Source: Nevskia sp. (GTDB lineage: Bacteria > Pseudomonadota > Gammaproteobacteria > Nevskiales > Nevskiaceae). Taken from it: a DNA stretch of 64,000 nt. The position numbers and the translations under genes were made by a program. Numbering within the stretch: position 1 is the stretch's first letter; the number at the start of each line of letters is the position of its first letter. The notes beneath the pieces were generated by a model. It searched no databases and was not told where the DNA came from. It saw nothing but the letters and a program-made list of their open reading frames with translations. Of this stretch, positions 17,259 through 26,255 are shown in pieces. The DNA is taken from contig NZ_JAKFUM010000011.1 of NCBI RefSeq assembly GCF_021732705.1, positions 62,001-126,000 on the forward strand. The letters run 5' to 3'.

Positions 17259-19877
17259 TCACTTGGCCAGATGCCGCCAGCGCAGCGCCAGCAGGCTCGG
17301 CAGCAGCACCAGCGCGCACAGCAGGGTCATCGCGAGGCCCAGCGTCAGCAGCAGGCCCATGCTGACCATGCCTGGGTGCTTGGCGAAGGCGAGGTTGCCG
17401 AAGTTGACCATCGTGATCAGCGCGCCGAACAGCACGGCACGCGCGGTGCCGGTGCGCAGCAGCGAGCCATCGGCCGCATCGCGTCCGCGCTGCACGAGGT
17501 AGACGCCGTAATCGACGCCGACGCCGAGGATCAACGGCAGCGCGATGACATTCGCGAAGTTGAACGGCACGCCCGCGAGCACCGAGGCCGCCACGGTGAG
17601 CAGGCCGGCCATCGCCAGCGGCACCAATACCAGCAGCGTGTCGATGATCGACCGCATCAGCACCAGCAGCAGCAGCGTGATCACGGCGAACGAGAATGCG
17701 AAGGCCTTCTGGAACGCGAGCACGACCGCCTTGCCGGCCTCATCCTGCGCCAGCGGCGCACCGATCGCCGTGGGCGACACCGAGCGCACGGCATCGATGA
17801 AGCGGTGGGCGGCATCCGGGTTGTCGAGGATCTCGTTCGGCGCGGCTTCGACGCGGAACAGCCCGTCCCGGCTCTTCCAGCGATCGACCAGCGAGGGCGG
17901 CAGATCGGCTTCGCCGACGGCGCTCGCCTTCAGCGCTTCCTTCAGCCCCGCCAGCCGCGCCGGCAGGGTGCCGAGCAGGTTCGCACGCAATTGCGCCAGC
18001 AGCACAGCCTTGCCCGCGTCATCACGCTTCGTGTACGCCGCCGCGAAGGCATCGAGGGCGGCCTGCAGTGCCTTCGCCGCCGCGCCCTGCGCGCCGGTCT
18101 GCTGCGCGACATACGCCGGCAGGCCGACGCGCATCGCGTCGATCGTCGCAAAGTCGTCGTCACGCACGGCCGGTTCGGTCGGCGCCGGCGCATCGGCCAG
18201 CTGCGGGCCGAGGGCAAAGCGCAGGTCTTCGAGGATCGGCAGCTTCTCGTCCTGTTGCACCGGCACGAAGCTGCGCAGCGACAGGGCCCGCTTCACTTCC
18301 TTGAGCTTCGACAGCTCGGCTGCCAGTCGCGCCGCAGTGTCGGCGTCCGGCACCAGCGTCGACAGCGTCAAGGTCGGCAGTTCCGGGTCCTGCAGCAGGT
18401 CACGGAAGGTCATGATCGCTTCGGACTTCGGATCACGCAGATTCAGCGGATCGCTGTCGAAACGCGCGCCCGGCACCAGCAGCAGCGAACCGACGATCAG
18501 TACGCCGGAGACGATCCAGATCGGCTTGGCGTGCGCGAACGGCCAGGCCAGCACGGCCGACAGGCGATTGCCGATGACCGGTTGCCACGCAAGCTTCTTC
18601 GGATCTGGCGCGAACAGCTCGATCAGCGCCGGCAGCAGGGTCACCGTCACCAGCAGACTGATGATCATGCCGGCCCCGGAAATGATGCCGAGCTCGCCGA
18701 TGCCGACGAAATCGGTCGGAATGAAGGCGAAGAAGCCGAGCGAGGTCGTCGCCGCACACACCGTCATGTAGCCGCCGACGTCCGCCGCCGAAATGCCGAG
18801 CGCGCCCTTCACCGGCAGGCCCTGCCCGAGCCGTTCGCGGTACTGCATGCACAGGTACAGCGCGTAATCGAGGCCGAGCCCGATGTACAGCACGCCGAAC
18901 GCCACCGAAATCAGGTTCAGGTGCCCGATGCTGATTGCCGCGAACGCCGTCGTCAGCAGCAGCCCGTAGGCCAGCGAGATCACCGTGGCCAGCACCAGAC
19001 GCACCGAACGCAGCGCGAACCACAACAGGAAGGCCGAGACGCACAGTGCCAGGAACGCGGCGATGCCGGCACCGGAGAACGCGGTCTGGATTTCCTCGTG
19101 CTCCATCGCGACGGTGCCGGTCAGGCGCACGCGGACGCCGCGCTCGGCCAGCTTCAGATCACGAACAGCGTCGCGCACACCCTGCACCGGCGCCTGCGCC
19201 GGCAGCAGTTGCTTGAAATCGAGCTTGGCGCCGAGTTCGATGAAGCGCCGGCTGCCGCCGAGGCCGCTGGCGGAATCGCCGATCAGGCCCTGCCAGCTCA
19301 GCGGCTGGTCCTCGCCCTTCACGCTGCCGTCGACACTGGCGGCAATCTTGGTGAACGCCGGCGACAGGTCGAAATCCGTGCCTTCGGGCGCGTTCAGCGC
19401 CCGGCCGAGCAGGGTGAACAGGCCGCGCAGGCTCGGGTCCTGGTCGAGCGCGCCGAGGAACGGCTGCGCGGTGGTCACGTCGTCGGCGAGCTTCTGCAGC
19501 GCGTCCGGCTCGAGGAACATCAGCCCGTTGCGGCGGAAATAGCTTTCGGTCTCGATCGCGAACACTTCGTCGTAGACATCGGTGCGCTTGCGCAGGGTCT
19601 CCACCAGCCGCGCCTGCGCCTCGTCGAGCACTTCCGGAATGCCGCCTTCGATGACCACGACCAGCGTGTACCCGAGCTTCGGGAACTGCCGGTCCATCTC
19701 GATCTCGGCCTGCCGCCACGGCAGCTTGGCCGACAGCAGGTTCTGCGTGTCGGTATCGATCGACAGATGCGTGGCCGTGTACTTCGCAAGCCCCGCCCCG
19801 GCCAGCACGGCGATGATCACCACCCAGACTGCGCGGCGTTGCGCGGCATCCACCAGCGCTGCCAAAAATCGACTCAT
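17259..19877 (-). CDS. hpnN: MMPL/RND-family transporter, HpnN-like
   Basis: An 872-residue RND-type membrane protein of the MMPL class. It has an N-terminal helix, a large periplasmic domain (about 45-255), five or six helices (about 260-420), a second periplasmic domain (about 460-700) and a final membrane bundle containing GVDYGVYLVQRGRDAADG. The overall pattern (HLSIDTDTQNLLSAKLPWRQAEIEMDRQFP) is that of HpnN, which moves hopanoids to the outer membrane. It is divergent from an MlaC/HpnM-type gene, as in hopanoid loci, but no squalene-hopene genes are visible here. I use the ATG at 19877; a TTG at 19886 is also possible. Confidence 0.8.
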   Translation of the reverse strand: MSRFLAALVDAAQRRAVWVVIIAVLAGAGLAKYTATHLSIDTDTQNLLSAKLPWRQAEIEMDRQFPKLGYTLVVVIEGGIPEVLDEAQARLVETLRKRTDVYDEVFAIETESYFRRNGLMFLEPDALQKLADDVTTAQPFLGALDQDPSLRGLFTLLGRALNAPEGTDFDLSPAFTKIAASVDGSVKGEDQPLSWQGLIGDSASGLGGSRRFIELGAKLDFKQLLPAQAPVQGVRDAVRDLKLAERGVRVRLTGTVAMEHEEIQTAFSGAGIAAFLALCVSAFLLWFALRSVRLVLATVISLAYGLLLTTAFAAISIGHLNLISVAFGVLYIGLGLDYALYLCMQYRERLGQGLPVKGALGISAADVGGYMTVCAATTSLGFFAFIPTDFVGIGELGIISGAGMIISLLVTVTLLPALIELFAPDPKKLAWQPVIGNRLSAVLAWPFAHAKPIWIVSGVLIVGSLLLVPGARFDSDPLNLRDPKSEAIMTFRDLLQDPELPTLTLSTLVPDADTAARLAAELSKLKEVKRALSLRSFVPVQQDEKLPILEDLRFALGPQLADAPAPTEPAVRDDDFATIDAMRVGLPAYVAQQTGAQGAAAKALQAALDAFAAAYTKRDDAGKAVLLAQLRANLLGTLPARLAGLKEALKASAVGEADLPPSLVDRWKSRDGLFRVEAAPNEILDNPDAAHRFIDAVRSVSPTAIGAPLAQDEAGKAVVLAFQKAFAFSFAVITLLLLVLMRSIIDTLLVLVPLAMAGLLTVAASVLAGVPFNFANVIALPLILGVGVDYGVYLVQRGRDAADGSLLRTGTARAVLFGALITMVNFGNLAFAKHPGMVSMGLLLTLGLAMTLLCALVLLPSLLALRWRHLAK

Positions 19878-20011
19878 CCGCCGCAAACCCCTGTGCTAGT
19901 CTGAACTTGATGTGAGGACCGGGGTCGATGAGAGGCGGATGGCAGTCGCTGATCGCCGCTGCAGACCGCCGCACTCGCATCCCACCCGGAATGATCCCTC
20001 CATTGTCGCCG

Positions 20012-20629
20012 ATGCCGAAGCCTTTCGTATCCCTGCTCGCCCTCGCCTTCTCTGCCGGCGCCGCGTTCAGCGCGTCCGCCGCCACGACCACCCCGGCCGA
20101 GACCGTCACCTCGTTCCACGCCGTGCTGATCGACAACATGAAGGCCGGTGCCACGCTGAAATGCGGCGGGCGCGCGGAAAAGGTCGGTGCGGCCGTGGAT
20201 GCCGACTTCGATCTGCCGTTCCTCGCGCAGCGCGTGCTGCGCCGGCAGTGGAAGGATCTGAGCGAGGAACAGCGCGCGCAGTTCATCGCGACGTTCCGGG
20301 AACTGGTGCTGGCGACCTACGCCAGCCAGTTCGCGAAGTTCGGCGGCGAGAAGTTCGAAACCCGCGAGACCAAGGATCTGGCCGATGGCACGCGTCTGGT
20401 CAATGCCAAGCTGACACCGGGCAGCGGCGCGCCGGTCAACTTCGACTACGTGCTGCGGGAAGTGCCCGAGTCGGGCAAGGGCTGGCGGATCATCAACGTC
20501 GTCGCCGATGGGGTCAGCGATCTGGCGATCCGCGCCAGCCAATACGACAAAATCTACAAGGCCAGCGGCTTCGATGGCCTGATCAAGCAGATCAAGCAGC
20601 AGACCGAAGCCAACAAGGCCGGCTGCTGA
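20012..20629 (+). CDS. MlaC/Ttg2D (HpnM)-family periplasmic lipid-binding protein
   Basis: A 205-residue protein with a signal peptide (about residues 1-24, cleavage near AFSASA) and the MlaC-type fold: VTSFHAVLIDNMK, DFDLPFLAQRVLRRQWKDLSEEQRAQFIATFRELVLATYASQF, and a C-terminal GWRIINVVADGVSDLAIRASQY. MlaC proteins carry phospholipids across the periplasm; HpnM is the version paired with HpnN. Its divergence from the HpnN-like RND gene supports the latter. The ribosome binding site is weak, and an ATG at 19991 is an alternative start. Confidence 0.85.
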   Translation: MPKPFVSLLALAFSAGAAFSASAATTTPAETVTSFHAVLIDNMKAGATLKCGGRAEKVGAAVDADFDLPFLAQRVLRRQWKDLSEEQRAQFIATFRELVLATYASQFAKFGGEKFETRETKDLADGTRLVNAKLTPGSGAPVNFDYVLREVPESGKGWRIINVVADGVSDLAIRASQYDKIYKASGFDGLIKQIKQQTEANKAGC

Positions 20630-20679
20630 TCGCGGCCGGCGTCGATCGCTGGCCGGCCGAGACGGTCAGCCGACCGGCT

Positions 20680-20820
20680 TCAGGCCGATTCCAGCGCCTC
20701 CAGGTCCTGCCGCGACGCGCGCTGCGAGCGCTGCAGCGCGACGAATTCGAGCACGCCGAGCAACAGCAGGCCGCCGATGACGACCGGCGGGGAGCTGAAC
20801 ATCTGTGCGATTCGGTTCAT
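20680..20820 (-). CDS. Small single-pass membrane protein (46 aa), unknown
   Basis: An open frame of 46 codons with a good GGAGA ribosome binding site about 8 bases before the ATG at 20820. The product has one clear membrane segment (about residues 10-29, PPVVIGGLLLLGVLEFVAL) followed by an Arg/Gln/Glu-rich tail. No family is recognised. Topology and translation signals make it more convincing than random frames nearby, but conservation cannot be tested here. Confidence 0.5.
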   Translation of the reverse strand: MNRIAQMFSSPPVVIGGLLLLGVLEFVALQRSQRASRQDLEALESA

Positions 20821-21036
20821 GGGACGGTCTCCGATGGTGTTCGTTCGCTGACGGAACGAATCCTGCAGCGGCTTCGCGTCAGCGCCGCGAACCTTACGGC
20901 GCTTCGGTGACAGGACGATGGCAGCCCGGTGACAGCCGCCGACGCCGGGCTGTCGCCACCGTCGATGCGCTGACATATTTCGTTTATATGCTCATGGCCT
21001 GCCGACTCCCCTGACCGAATTCGCACGCGCTCCGCG

Positions 21037-22062
21037 ATGTCCCCTGACTTGCCGCAACTTGCCGCGCTCGAAGCGCTGATCGACGAGGGGCAGCCACTCC
21101 TGCAGACGCAGGTCGTGGGTCAGGTCCAGGCCGGACGGCACCGGTTGCCGATCCATGCGCTGACGCTCGGCAATCCCGATCCGGAAGTCCCCGCCGTCGG
21201 TTTCTTCGGCGGCGTGCACGGGTTGGAGCGGATCGGCGCCGACGTCGTGATCGCCTTCCTCGGCAGTCTGGTCAAGCGGCTGGCCTGGGACAGCGTGCTG
21301 CACGCGCAGTTGCAGAAGGTCCGGCTGGTGTTCATGCCGCTGGTCAATCCGGGCGGGCTGCTGCTCGGCACCCGCGCCAATCCGCGCGGCGTCGATCTGA
21401 TGCGCAACGCGCCGATGGAAGCGGTCGAGAAGGTGCCCTTCCTGATCGGCGGCCAGCGCATCAGCCGCGGCCTGCCGTGGTTCCGCGGCGAGGCCGGCGC
21501 GCCGATGGAAATCGAAAGCCGTGCGCTGTGCGCGTTCGTCGAGGCCGAACTGCTGAGCCGGCGCTTCAGCCTGGCGGTCGACTGCCATTCCGGCTTCGGC
21601 ACGCAGGACCGCATCTGGTTTCCGTACGCGCACACCGCCACGCCGATCCGGCATCTGCCGGAAATCCATGCGCTGAAGACCATCTTCGAGCAGACGCACA
21701 ACCATCACGTCTACCTGTTCGAGCCCCAGAGCCGCCAGTACCTCACGCATGGCGACATCTGGGACTACCTCTACCGCAAGGCCGAGCAGGCGCGCGATCG
21801 CGTGTTCCTGCCGCTGACGCTCGAAATGGGTTCGTGGATGTGGATCAAGAAGAACCCGCGGCAGATGTTCACGCGGCTCGGCATTTTCAACCCGATCCTC
21901 GATCACCGGCACCATCGCGTGATGCGCCGCCACATCGCCCTGCTCGATTTCCTCGCCCGCGCCGCCAGCAGTCACCTGCGCTGGCTGCCGTCGTCGGACG
22001 ACGATCTGGCGCGCCATCGTGATGCCGCGATCAGCCGCTGGTATCGCGAGAAGCCGCGATGA
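21037..22062 (+). CDS. M14-family zinc carboxypeptidase / succinylglutamate desuccinylase-like protein
   Basis: A 341-residue cytoplasmic protein. Zinc ligands appear as the HxxE pair in GVHGLERIGADV and the His in VDCHSGFGTQDR; the substrate-binding NPRGVDLMRN and late catalytic Glu in LTLEMGSW complete the M14 layout. There is no signal peptide. The stop overlaps the start of the next gene (ATGA at 22059), so the two are co-translated. Likely a peptidase or amidase on small amide substrates; the exact substrate is unknown. Confidence 0.85.
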   Translation: MSPDLPQLAALEALIDEGQPLLQTQVVGQVQAGRHRLPIHALTLGNPDPEVPAVGFFGGVHGLERIGADVVIAFLGSLVKRLAWDSVLHAQLQKVRLVFMPLVNPGGLLLGTRANPRGVDLMRNAPMEAVEKVPFLIGGQRISRGLPWFRGEAGAPMEIESRALCAFVEAELLSRRFSLAVDCHSGFGTQDRIWFPYAHTATPIRHLPEIHALKTIFEQTHNHHVYLFEPQSRQYLTHGDIWDYLYRKAEQARDRVFLPLTLEMGSWMWIKKNPRQMFTRLGIFNPILDHRHHRVMRRHIALLDFLARAASSHLRWLPSSDDDLARHRDAAISRWYREKPR

Positions 22063-22820
22063 GCGCGCCGACCTGGGTGTTCCTGCGTGGCCTGATGCGC
22101 GATCAGCGCCACTGGGGCGAATTTCCTCACGTTTTCCGAGACTTGATACCCGACACTCGGATCGAATGCCTGGACTTCGCCGGCAACGGCACGCGCCATC
22201 GCGAGCGCAGCGCGCGCACGATCGAGGCAATGGCCGACGATGCCCGCGCCGACCTGCTGCGTCGCGGCCTGAAGCCGCCGTATCGGCTGCTGGCGATGTC
22301 GCTCGGCGCGATGGCGGCCACCTCATGGGCTGATCGCCATCCGCAGGACATCGACGCCTGCGTGCTGATCAACACCAGCCTGCGCCCGTTCAGCCCGCCG
22401 CACTGGCGCCTGCGGCCGAAGGTCTGGCCGCGCGTGCTGGAAATCGCGCTGCGGCCACCGGCGCCGCGCGCCATCGAAGCGATGATCCTCGACTTGACCA
22501 CGCAGCTTGCGCGGCGGCCCGAGCGAGCGCCGCAAGCCTTGCTCGACCAATGGACCGCGTGGCGCGAGTCCGATCCGGTATCACGCAGCAACGCGCTGCG
22601 GCAGTTGCTGGCCGCCGCAGCCTATCGGGCACCGAAGCGCTGCCCCGATACCCGGGTGCTGATCCTGAACGGCGCGAAGGACGAACTGGTCGACAGCCGC
22701 TGCTCGCGCCGTCTGGCCGAGCGCTGGGGCTGCCCGTTGCGCGTGCATCCCGAAGCCGGTCACGATCTGCCGCTCGACGACGGACACTGGGTGGCGGCCA
22801 GCATCCGCAACTGGCTGTAA
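22059..22820 (+). CDS. Alpha/beta-fold hydrolase
   Basis: A 253-residue alpha/beta hydrolase. The nucleophile elbow is AMSLGAMAA (Ser in S-L-G), the acid is in LNGAKDELVDSRC and the catalytic His is in EAGHDLPLDDG near the C-terminus. There are no signal peptide or membrane segments. It is coupled to the upstream M14 gene and followed after 26 bp by a small DUF1272 gene. It resembles esterase or BioH-like enzymes, but substrate cannot be assigned. Confidence 0.88.
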   Translation: MSAPTWVFLRGLMRDQRHWGEFPHVFRDLIPDTRIECLDFAGNGTRHRERSARTIEAMADDARADLLRRGLKPPYRLLAMSLGAMAATSWADRHPQDIDACVLINTSLRPFSPPHWRLRPKVWPRVLEIALRPPAPRAIEAMILDLTTQLARRPERAPQALLDQWTAWRESDPVSRSNALRQLLAAAAYRAPKRCPDTRVLILNGAKDELVDSRCSRRLAERWGCPLRVHPEAGHDLPLDDGHWVAASIRNWL

Positions 22821-22846
22821 CCGGGATCACGCGCGGAGGATTGACG

Positions 22847-23038
22847 ATGCTGCTGATGAAACCTGCTTGCGAAGCCTGCGCCGCACCGCTGCCCCTGCTG
22901 GCCGCAGCGTTCATCTGCTCGTATGAATGCACGTTCTGCCCGGCATGCGCCGCGCGCATGCAACACACCTGTCCGAACTGCAGCGGCGTGCTGCTGGCAC
23001 GACCGACACGGGTGATGGCGCCAGAACGCGCGGACTGA
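22847..23038 (+). CDS. DUF1272 zinc-ribbon-like protein (63 aa)
   Basis: A 63-residue cysteine-rich protein of the DUF1272 family. Eight cysteines in Cys-x-x-Cys-type pairs (ACEACA, ICSYECTFCPACA, HTCPNCSG) suggest two metal sites. The start has an excellent GCGGAGGA site six bases upstream. Function is unknown in the family. It is the last gene of the M14-hydrolase-DUF1272 run, before the convergent tRNA-Ala gene. Confidence 0.88.
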   Translation: MLLMKPACEACAAPLPLLAAAFICSYECTFCPACAARMQHTCPNCSGVLLARPTRVMAPERAD

Positions 23039-23099
23039 CCTGTCCACGCGCCAGCGAGCCACAGGGCTTCGTCGGGATGGAAAGCGGAGCTGTCACACG

Positions 23100-23120
23100 G
23101 TGCCGGCAGCCTGCCGGCAC
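23100..23120 (-). terminator. Possible hairpin downstream of tRNA-Ala
   Basis: A perfect 10-base palindromic pair (GTGCCGGCAG / CTGCCGGCAC) separated by one base lies 17 bp past the CCA end. There is no U-run, so it may be a processing or Rho-related structure rather than a strict intrinsic terminator. Confidence 0.4.
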
Positions 23121-23137
23121 GGTCGAGGCGAAAGGTT

Positions 23138-23213
<76 letters not shown>

Positions 23214-23291
23214 ACGTGAAACCTGCTGCTGCCTCGACGTCGATCCACGGCGGACGGTGCATTGACCGGGCCCTGCTCGACGGCGCGCAGT

Positions 23292-23319
23292 TTAACAGTG
23301 TTGCCATGTCGCGGCGCAA
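23292..23319 (-). promoter_or_regulatory. Putative sigma-70 promoter of tRNA-Ala
   Basis: On the minus strand TTGCGC (23319-23314) and TGTTAA (23297-23292) form a -35/-10 pair with a 16-base spacer, about 80 bp upstream of the tRNA 5' end. This is consensus matching only. Confidence 0.4.
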
Positions 23320-23454
23320 CTTTTTCGAGGCCGTTCGCACCGCCGTCGGCCGCCGCTCGGTCGCCACGTCCCGACCCTGACTGGCGCACGGCCAAGCGCT
23401 TGGCCGATGATCGCGATCAAGCGCCTTTCCCTTCGCGTTCCGACCGAGCCCCCC

Positions 23455-25707
23455 ATGAATCGCAAGCCCTTGTCCGTGCTGTTGCTGGTACTCGCCGCGA
23501 CGCCGCCGGCATGGGCCATCGCGCCATCGGGATCATCCGCCGCATCGTCGGCGACCGATGCCCGCTGGTATCGCCCCGGCGAAGTGCTGGTGAAGTACCG
23601 CGCCCGCGCATCCGCGCCGGCTGCGAGCGCGCTCAAGGACGCGCACGGCTTCGTCGCCAAGCAGACCTTGCTCGATGGCCGGATGGACCATCTCGTCCTG
23701 CCGTCGGCGATGGATGTGCCGGGCGCGATCGCGATGCTGTCGGCGGACCCGGCGGTCGAGTACGCGGAGCCGAACTTCCTGCGCTTTCCCGATGCCGTGA
23801 TTCCGAACGATCCGCAATTTCCGCAGCAATGGGGTCTGCGCAACACCGGGCAGCCGAACTTCGTCAGCGGCGGCCCGGCCGGCATTCCCGGCGGCGACCT
23901 GAACATGATCAATGCCTGGGACGCGAACAATGACGGCACCGCCGATCGCACCGGTCGCGGCCGCGTCGTGATCGCGATTGTCGACGACGCCGTCCAGACT
24001 TCGCATCCCGATCTCGTCGGCAACCTCGTGCCGGGCTTCGATTTCGCCGACAACGACAGCAACCCGAATCCGAATACCAGCAGCCAGTCGCACGGCACGG
24101 CGGTGGCCGGCAGCGCGGCGGCGGTCGGCAACAACGGCATCGGCGTGGCTGGCACCGCGTGGAACGAGCGGATCATGCCGCTGCGCTTCGGCTTCGACAC
24201 CGCCAGCGAAGTCCGCGCGCTGGAATTCGCGCGCAACAACGGCGCGACCATCGTCAACGCCAGCTTCGGCGGGCCGACCTACACGCGCACCGAATTCGAT
24301 GCCGTCTCGGCCCTGAACGATGCCGGCGTGCTGCTCGTCGCCTCGGCCGGCAATCAGGATTCGAACATCGACATCTCCGGGGCTTCGTACCCGGCGAACT
24401 ACCGGCTGCCGAACGTCATCGCCGTCGCTGCCACCAACCGCCAGGACGGCATCGCCAGCTTCTCCAGCTATGGCTCGGTCACGGTGCCGGTGGCCGCACC
24501 GGGCCTGCAGATCGTCACGACGACGATCAATGGCGGCTACACCACCACCGGCATCAGCGGCACCTCGTTCTCGGCGCCGTACGTGGCCGGCATCGCCGCG
24601 CTGATCCGCGACTACATACCGACCGTCACGGTCAGCGAAATCCGCGCAAGACTCATTGAAAGCGGCTCGGCCGGCGTAGACCCGAACAGCCCGGTCAACC
24701 TGCGCACGGCCGGCGGCCGGGTCGATGCGAATACCGCGCTGAATCTGACGCCGCGGCCGTCGATCGTCATCCGCCCGCTGCAGAGCAGCCGCTACCAGTT
24801 GCAGTTCAGCAGCGGCACGATCGATGTGCCGGTCTACATTCCGGTGCTGGTCGAGGACAACGGCAACCGCGCGCTGGACCCGGGCGAGACCACGAACATC
24901 GCCGTCACGCTGGAGAACCTGTGGCTCGCGGCGGCCAACGTGCAGGCGCGGCTGAGCGCATCAGGCGGCGGCGTCACCGTCAACAGTGGTGCGGTGACTT
25001 TCGGCAACATCGCGCCGCAGGGGGCCATCACCGGGCGTTTCAACGTGACGGTGCCAGCGACGACCACCGGCCACCAGTACGTCAATTTCACGCTGGCGAT
25101 CACCGCCGATGGCGGCTACACGGCGACGCGCAGCTTCATCCTCGAGATCGGCCGCCTGAGCAACGGTCAGACGGTGACGCAGACGATCCAGACCGGCGCC
25201 AACAACAGCAACCTGTACGACGAATTCCATACCTGGACCTTCGATGTCACCAGCCTGCCGGCCAACGGCGGCAGCCTGACGTTCGCGACCACCGGCAGCA
25301 ACGACATCGATTTCTTCGTGCGTTACGGCGAACCGGCGCAATACGACATTGAACTGGCCGCCGACCCATCGCCGCCGACCGACACCAACCCGGCGCCGTT
25401 CTACTTCATCAACGTGCCGGCCACGCAGCAGGGCGCGGCGCGTACCAATGGCAACGAATCGGTGACCATCGCCACACCGCGCGTCGGGACCTATTACGTC
25501 ACCGTGGTCAATTTCGATCGCGCGCCGAATGCGACCTACACCCTGCGCGCATCGCTCGATGCCGCGGCCCCGCCCGCCAACGGCGGCAGCAATGGCGGCG
25601 GCGGCGCACTCGGGCTGTGGAGCCTGACCGGACTGTTCGCTGGCGCACTGATGCGGCGGCGAAATCGCCGCGCCAAGCTTGTTCGGCGCCCGCTGACTCA
25701 CGGCTGA
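23455..25707 (+). CDS. Secreted S8 subtilisin-like serine protease with GlyGly-CTERM-like anchor
   Basis: A 750-residue exoprotease. A signal peptide (residues 1-21) precedes an inhibitor-like prodomain (about 35-110) and the S8 catalytic domain (about 120-420) with Asp177 (IVDDAV), His213 (QSHGTAVAG), oxyanion Asn300 (ASAGNQD) and Ser371 (GISGTSFSAPYVAG). Beta-rich domains follow: one of the CARDB/NEW3 kind (about 450-570) and a PPC-like domain (about 580-700). The tail has glycines, a hydrophobic helix and an Arg cluster (GGGGALGLWSLTGLFAGAL, then RRRNRR), the layout of a GlyGly-CTERM signal processed by rhombosortase in type II secretion. The start at 23455 is set by the signal peptide. 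Confidence 0.92.
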   Translation: MNRKPLSVLLLVLAATPPAWAIAPSGSSAASSATDARWYRPGEVLVKYRARASAPAASALKDAHGFVAKQTLLDGRMDHLVLPSAMDVPGAIAMLSADPAVEYAEPNFLRFPDAVIPNDPQFPQQWGLRNTGQPNFVSGGPAGIPGGDLNMINAWDANNDGTADRTGRGRVVIAIVDDAVQTSHPDLVGNLVPGFDFADNDSNPNPNTSSQSHGTAVAGSAAAVGNNGIGVAGTAWNERIMPLRFGFDTASEVRALEFARNNGATIVNASFGGPTYTRTEFDAVSALNDAGVLLVASAGNQDSNIDISGASYPANYRLPNVIAVAATNRQDGIASFSSYGSVTVPVAAPGLQIVTTTINGGYTTTGISGTSFSAPYVAGIAALIRDYIPTVTVSEIRARLIESGSAGVDPNSPVNLRTAGGRVDANTALNLTPRPSIVIRPLQSSRYQLQFSSGTIDVPVYIPVLVEDNGNRALDPGETTNIAVTLENLWLAAANVQARLSASGGGVTVNSGAVTFGNIAPQGAITGRFNVTVPATTTGHQYVNFTLAITADGGYTATRSFILEIGRLSNGQTVTQTIQTGANNSNLYDEFHTWTFDVTSLPANGGSLTFATTGSNDIDFFVRYGEPAQYDIELAADPSPPTDTNPAPFYFINVPATQQGAARTNGNESVTIATPRVGTYYVTVVNFDRAPNATYTLRASLDAAAPPANGGSNGGGGALGLWSLTGLFAGALMRRRNRRAKLVRRPLTHG

Positions 25708-25835
25708 CGGCAGGTCTCGCCGAAGGCGCGCGCCTGATCCGCGGCCGCAGTGGTCGTGGGGGCTTCCACGCCTTGCGAAAGCCTGATAAAACGCGCCCGA
25801 ACAGCACCCCCGATCGACACGGAGACACCGCAGGT

Positions 25836-26084
25836 ATGGCAGGCAGACCCGCCAAGAAAGCGTAGCCGCAGCCCAAGCCGTTCGACGAGTTCGCGGAAGA
25901 GTCCGAGGGCTTCGACGACGACGTCCCGAACGTCGACGCCAAGGGCAACCCAGTGACCGCCGCCAAGTCGCGCGACTGGCGCGACGTCGAGCGCTTTCGC
26001 GAAGATCGAGAACTGAAGAAGCTGATCGGCGAAGACTTCGACGATTTCCTCGACGACAAGCCAGGCCGCCGCCGCACCAGTTGA
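25836..26084 (+). pseudogene. Small acidic protein gene interrupted by an in-frame TAG at codon 10
   Basis: A start with GGAGA about 10 bases upstream opens a frame reading MAGRPAKKA, then TAG at 25863-25865, then 72 further codons to TGA at 26082. The part after the TAG is protein-like and charged (FDEFAEESEGFDDDVPN, SRDWRDVERFREDRELKKL, IGEDFDDFLDD), resembling small acidic proteins common in gammaproteobacteria. No ATG/GTG/TTG follows the TAG until a GTG at 25950-25952, which would leave a 43-residue product. So it is a recent nonsense mutation, a short internal-start gene, or a suppressed amber codon. It was scored as pseudogene by default. Confidence 0.55.
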
Positions 26085-26186
26085 TCGAGCCGCGCCGGCG
26101 CGGCGCGCTGCCGGTTCGCGTCTTCGAGCCGAGCGCTCTTGGCAAAGGTGCTCGCGGCTACGGCTTCCACGAGTCTGGACGCTAAC

Positions 26187-26225
26187 AACGGAAAAGGCGC
26201 GATCACCGATCGCGCCTTTTCCGTT
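26187..26225. terminator. Bidirectional intrinsic terminator between the subtilase side and orn
   Basis: A perfect 18-bp stem (26187-26204 with 26208-26225) with a three-base loop; A-rich on one arm and T-rich on the other, so it can work in both directions between the plus-strand genes and convergent orn. Confidence 0.85.
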
Positions 26226-26255
26226 CGTGCCGCCGGAATGCGGCGCAGCCCGCGG

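Noticed and set aside
17271-19904. Open frame of 877 codons opposite the HpnN-like RND gene
   Set aside because: Arg/Gln/His-rich, no domain, exactly antisense to a well-supported RND gene. It is a by-product of high GC codon use.
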